NCBI GenBank assembly: GCA_002482865.1
Contig: DLGU01000095.1
Span: 4,536 to 15,891, forward strand
Length of the DNA stretch: 11,356 nt
Reading direction: 5' to 3'
Source of the DNA: Porphyrobacter sp. UBA7686
Lineage (GTDB): Bacteria; Pseudomonadota; Alphaproteobacteria; Sphingomonadales; Sphingomonadaceae
Part shown: piece after piece, positions 6,389 through 11,356 of the stretch
Layout of the letters: each line of letters opens with the position of its first letter
Position numbering within the stretch: position 1 is the stretch's first letter
The notes under the pieces: generated by a model
Seen by the model: only the letters and a program-made list of their open reading frames with translations
Database searches by the model: none
What the model was told of the DNA's origin: nothing
Position numbers and translations under genes: made by a program

Positions 6389-6443
6389 CCAAATTGGCCT
6401 TCCCGCTTCGCGCGAAGGAGGCAAACGAGACGGAACTACGACG

Positions 6444-8447
6444 ATGACCGAACTGCTCAAGATCAGCCTGCCCGATGGATCGGTGCGCGAAGTGCCTGTG
6501 GGATCGACCCCGGCGGATATCGCCGCCGCAATCGGCCCCGGCCTTGCCAAGGCGGCGCTGGCCGCGCGCGTCGATGGCGAGCTGCGCGATCTTACCCGGC
6601 CCTTCGATGGCGACGCAGAACTCGCGCTGGTGACGAGCCGCGACGAGGCCGATGCGCTCGAACTCGCCCGCCACGATTATGCCCACGTGCTGGCCGAAGC
6701 GGTGCAGGCGCTGTTCCCCGGCACGCAGATCACCTTCGGCCCCTCGACCGACGATGGCTTCTATTACGACGTGAAGGCGCCCGACACGCGCGAGCCGTTC
6801 AGCATGGACGATCTCCCCGCGATCGAGGAGGAAATGCGCCGCATCATCCGCGCCGACAAACCGCTGCGCCGTGAAGTGTGGAGCCGCGAGGCGCTGATCG
6901 CCAAGTGGGCGGGTGAGGGCGAGACCTTCAAGGCCGAATGGGCCAAGGAACTGCCTGAAGGCGAGGAACTGACCGTCTACTGGAGCGGCAACGACTGGCT
7001 CGATATGTGCCGCGGGCCCCATCTGCCCTCGACCGGCAAGCTCGACCCCGACGCCTTCAAGCTGATGCGCGTCGCGGGGGCCTATTGGCGCGGCGACCAG
7101 AACAATGCGCAGTTGACCCGCATCTACGGCACCGGCTGGCTCAACAAGAAGCAGCTGCAGGCCCACCTCACCCGCCTTGAGGAAGCCGCCAAGCGCGACC
7201 ACCGCAAGCTGGGGCGCGAGATGGACCTGTTCCACTTGCAGGAAGAAGCGCACGGGAGCGTCTTCTGGCACCCCAAGGGCTATCGCATCTGGCGCGAGCT
7301 TGAGAGCTATATGCGCCGCAAGATGGACGGTTCTGGCTATCGCGAGATCAAGACCCCGCAGCTGATGGACGTGCGCCAGTGGACGCAATCGGGCCACTGG
7401 GGGAAGTACGCCCAAAACATGTTCGCGGTGCCGGACATCGTTCCCGAAGTGGACGAGGAAAGCGGTGCCGCCTCCCCCAAGGTGGCGGATGATGCCGAGT
7501 GGCTGGCGATCAAGCCGATGAACTGCCCGGCGCACGTGATGGTCTTCAAGCAGGGCATCACCTCTTACCGCGATCTGCCGATCCGCCTCGGCGAGATGGG
7601 CTGCTGCCACCGCAACGAACCCCACGGCGCGCTCCACGGGCTGATGCGCGTGCGCCAGTTCACGCAGGACGATGCGCATATCTTCTGCATGGAATCGCAG
7701 GTCGTCTCCGAAGTGCAGGCCTTCATCGCACTCGCCGACTCGGTCTATCGCGACTTCGGCTTCACCTATGACATCAAGCTCGCCCTGCGCCCCGAAAAGC
7801 GCTTCGGCAGCGAAGCCGATTGGGACAAGGCGGAACAGGAACTGCGCGACGCGCTGACCGCCAATGGCCTCGCATGGGAAGAACTCCCCGGCGAGGGCGC
7901 GTTCTATGCCCCCAAGCTCGAATGGCACCTCACCGACGCGATCGGGCGCACCTGGCAGGTCGGCACGATCCAGTCCGACCGGGTCCTGCCCGAGCGGCTC
8001 GATGCGAACTACATCGGCGAAGATGGCGACAAGCACCGCCCGGTGATGCTCCACCGCGCGATCTTCGGGAGCTATGAACGCTTCATCGGCATCCTGATCG
8101 AGCACTTTGCCGGACGCCTGCCCGCATGGCTCGCGCCGGTGCAGGCGGTTGTGGCGACCATCGTTTCGGACGCGGACGGCTATGCCCTTGATGTCGAAGC
8201 CCAACTGCGTGCTGCCGGGATCCGCGTCGAAACCGACACTCGTAACGAGAAGATCAACTACAAGGTCCGCGAACACTCCCTCGCCAAGGTCCCGCACCTG
8301 CTGGTCGTCGGCAAGCGCGAGGCCGAGGAAGGCACCGTTGCGGTCCGCACGCTGGGCGCGGAGCACCAGAAGGTTATGAGCCTTGCCGACGCCATCGCGA
8401 TGCTGCGCACCGAGGGCACGCCGCCAGACTTGAAGACGGAGAACTGA
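6444..8447 (+). CDS. thrS: threonyl-tRNA synthetase
   Basis: A 667-aa class II enzyme that attaches Thr to tRNA-Thr in the cytoplasm. Domains in order: TGS (about 1-62), the editing domain that removes mischarged Ser with HDYAH (H77, H81) and CRGPH (C189, H193), the catalytic core (about 255-555) and the anticodon-binding domain (about 562-657). Zinc ligands expected from E. coli ThrRS are C361 (MNCPAH), H412 (DDAHIF) and H537 (MLHRAI). Motif 2 is [20 protein letters not shown] with R390; motif 3 contains [16 protein letters not shown]. Compared with the E. coli core there is an extra acidic insertion near 331-351 ([17 protein letters not shown]). The ATG has only a weak GGA 9 nt upstream; a stronger AAGGAGG is 22 nt away. 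The upstream leader suggests threonine-dependent attenuation. Confidence 0.98.
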   Translation: MTELLKISLPDGSVREVPVGSTPADIAAAIGPGLAKAALAARVDGELRDLTRPFDGDAELALVTSRDEADALELARHDYAHVLAEAVQALFPGTQITFGPSTDDGFYYDVKAPDTREPFSMDDLPAIEEEMRRIIRADKPLRREVWSREALIAKWAGEGETFKAEWAKELPEGEELTVYWSGNDWLDMCRGPHLPSTGKLDPDAFKLMRVAGAYWRGDQNNAQLTRIYGTGWLNKKQLQAHLTRLEEAAKRDHRKLGREMDLFHLQEEAHGSVFWHPKGYRIWRELESYMRRKMDGSGYREIKTPQLMDVRQWTQSGHWGKYAQNMFAVPDIVPEVDEESGAASPKVADDAEWLAIKPMNCPAHVMVFKQGITSYRDLPIRLGEMGCCHRNEPHGALHGLMRVRQFTQDDAHIFCMESQVVSEVQAFIALADSVYRDFGFTYDIKLALRPEKRFGSEADWDKAEQELRDALTANGLAWEELPGEGAFYAPKLEWHLTDAIGRTWQVGTIQSDRVLPERLDANYIGEDGDKHRPVMLHRAIFGSYERFIGILIEHFAGRLPAWLAPVQAVVATIVSDADGYALDVEAQLRAAGIRVETDTRNEKINYKVREHSLAKVPHLLVVGKREAEEGTVAVRTLGAEHQKVMSLADAIAMLRTEGTPPDLKTEN

Positions 8448-8450
8448 GTG

Positions 8451-8849
8451 ATGAAAGCCCCCACCCTTCTTGCCGCTGCCGCGCTGCTGCTGGCCGCCTG
8501 CGGTGCCGAAACACCTGCGCAGGATGCCGCTGTCGATCATTCGACCATGGACCACTCCGGCCACGACATGGGCGGCGAAACCAAGGCGGAACTGACCGAG
8601 GCGCAGGCCGCTTACAAGGCCGTCAATGACAGGATGCACGCCGGCATGGCCGATATTCCGGCCAACGCCGATGTTGCCTTCATGCAGGGGATGCTTGCCC
8701 ACCATAAGGGCGCGGTCGAAATGTCCGAAGTCGCGCTGAAATATGCCAACGACGCCGAAGCCCGCGATCTCGCCACCCGCGTCATTGCCGCGCAGAAGGC
8801 GGAAATTGCGGAAATGGAAGCGTGGCTCAAGGCGCGGGGGGCGCTGTGA
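8451..8849 (+). CDS. DUF305-family lipoprotein, Met/His-rich, possible copper binder
   Basis: A 132-aa protein. Residues 1-17 form a lipoprotein signal ending in LLAAC, so Cys17 would be lipidated and the mature protein anchored at a membrane facing the periplasm. A flexible segment rich in His, Met and Asp follows (DHSTMDHSGHDMGG). The DUF305 domain comes next, with the hallmark MQGMLAHHKGAVEMSEVAL and a closing helix EIAEMEAWLK. Some DUF305 proteins (CopM-like) bind copper; the His/Met clusters fit this, but it is inference here. The ATG at 8451 is preferred to the GTG at 8448 because GGAG (8438-8441) lies 9 nt upstream of it. It begins 3 nt after thrS and is probably cotranscribed, so thrS attenuation would also affect it. 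Confidence 0.9.
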   Translation: MKAPTLLAAAALLLAACGAETPAQDAAVDHSTMDHSGHDMGGETKAELTEAQAAYKAVNDRMHAGMADIPANADVAFMQGMLAHHKGAVEMSEVALKYANDAEARDLATRVIAAQKAEIAEMEAWLKARGAL

Positions 8850-8901
8850 GCCAGTAGGTTAAGCCTCGCGCCGATCTGCGCCACTGAAGGGTAACGAAGC
8901 C

Positions 8902-9531
8902 ATGGCCGACATCGCCTCCATCAAGCGCGAGTTGCAGCAGCGCGATTATCTGCGGTTCATGGGGGCGACCCTATCGGACGGGGTGCTGAGCAACATCGAG
9001 ACGACCTTCGGGGTCACGCTCCCGCCCGATTACCGCGCGTTCCTGCAAGAAATCGGCAATGGTGGCCCCGGCCCCTATTACGGCCTGCTCCCTTTCGCCA
9101 ATGCGCTGGATTACGACAACCGTCTGTGGGGGGAGGCCGTCCCTACCAGCCACCTCGCCGCGCCCTTCCCGCACACGGCCATGTTCGATCCCGCGCCCGC
9201 ACAGGAGCTGGCAGGCGAACGGACGGACCGGGGTGAGATCACCGACGACGAATTTTCCCGCATCGTCCATTCCGCGACCGGGGGCACCCTCGGCCTCGCC
9301 CATCAGGGTTGCGCCTATTACGATATCCTCGTCGTAACCGGCCCGACGCGCGGGACGGTGTGGACCGATGCCAGCGATACGCGGCAGGGCTTTCATCCCT
9401 TGGGGATCGGCTTTCTGGACTGGTATCAGAAGTGGCTGGACGGACAATATCCGACGATGTGGGGTCAGCGCGAATTCACGGGAGCCTATGGGGCAGTGGA
9501 GATCCCCGCCTTGGGCAGACCGAAGGGATAG
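8902..9531 (+). CDS. SMI1/KNR4 (SUKH) domain protein
   Basis: A 209-aa soluble protein with the SMI1/KNR4 fold signature: IETTFGVTLPPDYRAFLQEIGNGG (about 31-54), then YYGLLPF, and late in the domain GTLGLAHQGCAYYDILVVTGPTRGTVWTD and FLDWYQKWLDG (about 171-181). In bacteria many SUKH proteins are immunity proteins against polymorphic or contact-dependent toxins. Others are stand-alone with unknown roles, and no toxin gene is seen here. The start is supported by GAAGGG (8886-8891), 10 nt before the ATG. It lies 52 nt after the DUF305 gene on the same strand, and its stop is 2 nt from the start of the TSUP permease gene, so those two are very likely cotranscribed. Confidence 0.88.
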   Translation: MADIASIKRELQQRDYLRFMGATLSDGVLSNIETTFGVTLPPDYRAFLQEIGNGGPGPYYGLLPFANALDYDNRLWGEAVPTSHLAAPFPHTAMFDPAPAQELAGERTDRGEITDDEFSRIVHSATGGTLGLAHQGCAYYDILVVTGPTRGTVWTDASDTRQGFHPLGIGFLDWYQKWLDGQYPTMWGQREFTGAYGAVEIPALGRPKG

Positions 9532-9533
9532 GC

Positions 9534-10277
9534 GTGGAGGTCTTCGGGGGCTTCACCGGGCTGCAAATCGCGGTCGCTTTCGGCGCGGCGCTCGGCTCGG
9601 CCTTTGTGCGGGGCCTCACCGGGTTCGGCATGGCGATTTTGTTGGTGCCGGTGCTGGCTTTGGCGCTTCCCCCGGTCGAAGCGGTGGTGCTGACAAACGC
9701 ACTGTCGCTGATGATCGGCGCGACCGAGATCCGCAGCCTCGTCCGCGATGCCGAGCCGACCGCCTGGGTGATTGGGGCGCTCGTGGTGGTGACAACGCCG
9801 ATTGGCCTTTATGCCCTGTCGCTGACCGGCAAGGACGTGGCACGGCTGGTGATCGCGCTGATCGCTCTCAGCGCCTTCGTCGCGATCCTGCTCCCCCGCC
9901 GGGGCGAGGGCGTGCCGGGTCGGCTGGCGACCGGCGGCGTCGGGGTGCTGAGCGGGCTGATGACAGGCTATGCCGGGATGCCGGGGCCGCCGGTGGTGCC
10001 TTACTATGCCGGACGCGAACTGCCGCGCCCGACCATCAGGGCGTCGATGCAGCTGATCTTCACCATCGCCGCGACCGCCGGTCTGGCAAGCGCGACCTGG
10101 CTGGGAATTCTGCGGTGGGAGCTGCTGCTGTTCGCGCTGCTGATGCTGCCGATGATCATCGCCGGCAACCGGCTGGGTGCGCGCGTATCGGGCAGGATCA
10201 GCGACCCGGTCTGGCGGTTGAGTGTGGGAGCGATCCTCGGCGGCGCTGCGGTCGCAGCATTCGGGCGCCTGATCTAG
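9534..10277 (+). CDS. TSUP (TauE/SafE-like) membrane permease
   Basis: A 247-aa inner-membrane protein with about eight hydrophobic segments and the two-fold TSUP pattern. The first signature is GSAFVRGLTGFGMAILLVPVLAL (about 21-43), and the second, diverged, is GVLSGLMTGYAGMPGPPVVPYY (about 137-158). The family exports or imports small anions, often sulfite, sulfoacetate or other organosulfonates; the substrate here is not determined. The start is the GTG at 9534, which has GAAGG (9522-9526) 7 nt upstream inside the end of the SUKH gene and gives a normal family N-terminus. The stop TAG lies within the palindrome GATCTAGATC (10271-10280) and converges on a small minus-strand frame only 1 nt away. 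No sulfur-metabolism gene is nearby to fix the substrate. Confidence 0.9.
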   Translation: MEVFGGFTGLQIAVAFGAALGSAFVRGLTGFGMAILLVPVLALALPPVEAVVLTNALSLMIGATEIRSLVRDAEPTAWVIGALVVVTTPIGLYALSLTGKDVARLVIALIALSAFVAILLPRRGEGVPGRLATGGVGVLSGLMTGYAGMPGPPVVPYYAGRELPRPTIRASMQLIFTIAATAGLASATWLGILRWELLLFALLMLPMIIAGNRLGARVSGRISDPVWRLSVGAILGGAAVAAFGRLI

Positions 10278-10278
10278 A

Positions 10279-10413
10279 TCAGAACGGCAGCGCCTTGCCG
10301 GCAAGGATCAGCGCAGCCGCGCAGCCGATCACAATCGCCCGGCGTGCCAATTCAAGCGAATCGGTGCGGATCGCAGCGGCGAGCGGCAGGGCAAGAGCTT
10401 GTGCGCGGTTCAT
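10279..10413 (-). CDS. possible 44-aa single-helix membrane protein
   Basis: A 44-codon frame from ATG 10413 to TGA 10279. The first part (MNRAQALALPLAAAIRTDSL) is amphipathic, followed by ELARR and a strongly hydrophobic helix IVIGCAAALILAGKALPF that could cross the membrane. GAGG lies 2 nt before the ATG, too close for a good ribosome site. It is convergent with the TSUP gene with a 1-nt gap. A CtrA-like box and an AT-richer patch lie about 25-40 nt upstream, fitting a promoter. No family is recognised. Frame length alone is not significant at this GC content. Confidence 0.4.
   Translation of the reverse strand: MNRAQALALPLAAAIRTDSLELARRAIVIGCAAALILAGKALPF
10293..10306. repeat. 14-bp perfect palindrome near convergent gene ends
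   Basis: CCTTGCCGGCAAGG reads identically on both strands, 15 nt after the TSUP stop and inside the small minus-strand frame. Folded, it gives a 5-bp stem with a CCGG loop. No T-run follows on either strand, so it is at best a weak terminator for the TSUP transcript. Confidence 0.35.
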
Positions 10414-10438
10414 GGCCTCGCACTCTCGCCCCAAATCC

Positions 10439-10453
10439 CTAACGAAGCGTTAA
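10439..10453. promoter_or_regulatory. CtrA-like box (CTAA-N7-TTAA)
   Basis: CTAA (10439-10442) and TTAA (10450-10453) are spaced by exactly 7 nt, one mismatch from the alphaproteobacterial CtrA consensus TTAA-N7-TTAA. The inner sequence is also a small inverted repeat, TAACG-AAG-CGTTA (10440-10452). It lies between a minus-strand small frame and the plus-strand gene at 10530, so either could be the target. A single 8-base match in a short intergenic gap is weak evidence. Confidence 0.3.
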
Positions 10454-10529
10454 TTCGGGCCGGCGCGCTTGCAGCCGCCCGCGCACCGACCTAGTTTCGG
10501 CAAGGCTTTGGAAGCAAAAGGGGGGCTCG

Positions 10530-11174
10530 GTGCGTCGGCAGATTCTGGCATTTTTGGCGGTGGGTGCTGCCGTCTTCGCGCCTTACGCAGTCCATGCCGA
10601 TCCCGCACCGCCGCCAGCGTGCGAGCTCCATGTCTGGCCAGCCGATGTTCTGGACGTCGGCACCGTCGGAACACAGGCCAACCGGGACGGGGTCACGGAT
10701 CGCGGCGGCCTGATCGGGGGCATGTTTTCGAGCACCAACCCCGATCGCCTCGAAGTGCTGAACGCCACCCTTTATCAGGCACGGCAGGCGGCGCTGGTTT
10801 CCGAAACCGGCCCGGCAGAATTGTTGTCCCTGCCCGCTGACTGCGCTGTGATCCTGCACGCCGACGTAGCTTACGACCGGGACAAGAATGCACGAAACGC
10901 CAATTCCGCCGCGTCCGATTATCACGAGCTCAGCATCGACGCGGTCTACTTCAACTCGCACCCGCTCTACGGCAAGGATATCCTGACCTATTTCACCTAT
11001 CGGCGCTTTGGCGACCAGCCGAGCTACACCAGGCAGATCAGCAAGATGAAGCGGGTGAAGATGAAAGGCATCGCTTTTGCCACCAAGGAGGAAGTCGCGC
11101 TATCCGTGGCCGCCATCGAAGGCGCCTTTGCTGACACCTTCCGCAAGTTTGCCAAGGAAAGCGTAAAGCCTTGA
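10530..11174 (+). CDS. uncharacterised secreted protein
   Basis: A 214-aa protein I do not recognise, starting at a GTG with an AAGGGGGG tract about 4 nt upstream. Residues 1-23 form a good signal peptide (MRRQILAFLAVGAAVFAPYA, cleavage after VHA). The mature N-terminus is Pro-rich (DPAPPPACELHVWPAD). Two Cys (C31, C105) could form a disulfide. The centre holds LLSLPADCAVILHADVAYDRDKN (about 98-120) and a Tyr-rich stretch (YGKDILTYFTYRRFGDQPSY, 147-166) that looks like beta-strands. The C-terminus is a basic then amphipathic helical region (KMKRVKMKG, then AIEGAFADTFRKFAKE). A periplasmic or extracellular location is likely; no catalytic motif is evident. It is preceded by about 115 nt of non-coding DNA and converges on the agmatine deiminase gene. 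Confidence 0.78.
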   Translation: MRRQILAFLAVGAAVFAPYAVHADPAPPPACELHVWPADVLDVGTVGTQANRDGVTDRGGLIGGMFSSTNPDRLEVLNATLYQARQAALVSETGPAELLSLPADCAVILHADVAYDRDKNARNANSAASDYHELSIDAVYFNSHPLYGKDILTYFTYRRFGDQPSYTRQISKMKRVKMKGIAFATKEEVALSVAAIEGAFADTFRKFAKESVKP

Positions 11175-11176
11175 TC

Positions 11177-11196
11177 CCGGCCCGTCGCTAGGCCGG
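11177..11196. terminator. candidate hairpin between convergent genes
   Basis: CCGGCC (11177-11182) and GGCCGG (11191-11196) form a 6-bp GC-rich stem with an 8-nt loop, 3 nt after the stop at 11174 and covering the stop of the minus-strand gene at 11188. On the plus strand it is followed by CATTTGC, not a true T-run. It could end both transcripts weakly. Confidence 0.35.
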
Positions 11197-11356
11197 CATT
11201 TGCTGGCTGGCGCAGTGGAACCCGCCGCCACCCGCCAGCACCGCCTCGCCCGGCAGGCCGATGGTGTCACGGTCAGGGAACAGCGCAGCAATCGCCGCCA
11301 CCCCGTCCGCATCGTGGGGCGAACCGAAGGTGGGCACCACCACCAGATGGCTGGTG
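11188..11356 (-). CDS. agmatine deiminase / peptidylarginine deiminase family, C-terminal part (cut by right edge)
   Basis: Only the last 55 residues are present. They read VVVPTFGSPHDADGVAAIAA, FPDRDTIGLPGEAVLAGGG and GFHCASQQMPA. This is the conserved C-terminus of agmatine deiminase: VPxFGxPxDxxA, then FPDRxVxGxxxxxxxxGGGxxHCxTQQ, where the Cys of the GFHC element is the catalytic nucleophile that attacks the guanidinium carbon. The family converts agmatine to N-carbamoylputrescine plus ammonia in polyamine synthesis, or in some members acts on peptidyl-arginine. The catalytic Cys is retained. The start and most of the enzyme lie beyond the right edge. TAG is read at 11190-11188. It converges on the secreted-protein gene. 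Confidence 0.85.
   Translation of the reverse strand, partial: TSHLVVVPTFGSPHDADGVAAIAALFPDRDTIGLPGEAVLAGGGGFHCASQQMPA

Noticed and set aside
6279..8705. An 808-codon open frame on the minus strand opposite thrS
   Set aside because: It is antisense to a complete threonyl-tRNA synthetase, has no recognisable domain, and long stop-free antisense frames are expected from GC-rich codon use.
8860..8875. TTAA at 8863 as part of a CtrA box
   Set aside because: No second TTAA-like half occurs 7 nt away.

Overview
The window is a GC-rich stretch of bacterial chromosome. Its proteins (a ThrRS with an extra core insertion, Tat-exported PhoD, TSUP permease, DUF305 lipoprotein) and its tight ATGA-coupled gene junctions suggest an alphaproteobacterium, probably Sphingomonadales/Erythrobacteraceae. 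That placement comes from general protein style, not from a marker gene. No rRNA, tRNA, CRISPR array, insertion sequence or integrase is visible; this looks like ordinary chromosomal DNA.

Left part (1-1750, minus strand): an operon of an ABHD10-like serine hydrolase, a TPR-repeat protein that probably starts at TTG, and a flavin-dependent luciferase-like oxidoreductase cut by the left edge. The gaps are 5 nt and then a 4-nt overlap. Divergent from it is a Tat-exported PhoD-type phosphatase (1834-3498), followed by a secreted protein of unknown family (3584-4231).

Middle (4253-6052, minus strand): a four-gene operon read from 6052 down to 4253. It encodes a 54-aa membrane protein, a roughly six-helix membrane protein, a 67-aa XRE-family regulator and an exported alpha/beta hydrolase, with junctions of +2, -4 and -4 nt. 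A promoter with a perfect TTGACA -35 lies upstream. Its -10 region overlaps interleaved small palindromes, a plausible autoregulatory operator.

Centre-right (6188-9531, plus strand): thrS is preceded by a 24-codon reading frame with nine threonine codons in eleven positions, using all four threonine triplets. Mutually exclusive RNA helices surround its end. This looks like a threonine-sensing attenuator controlling thrS and the DUF305 lipoprotein gene 3 nt downstream of it. An SMI1/KNR4 (SUKH) protein gene follows at a short gap.

Right part: a TSUP (TauE/SafE-like) permease is coupled to the SUKH gene. It converges on a possible 44-aa single-helix protein. A CtrA-like box lies upstream, then a secreted protein of unknown family (10530-11174), and on the minus strand the C-terminus of an agmatine deiminase cut by the right edge.

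The most interesting points are the threonine leader/attenuator of thrS and the compact, apparently self-regulated XRE/membrane-protein/hydrolase operon.
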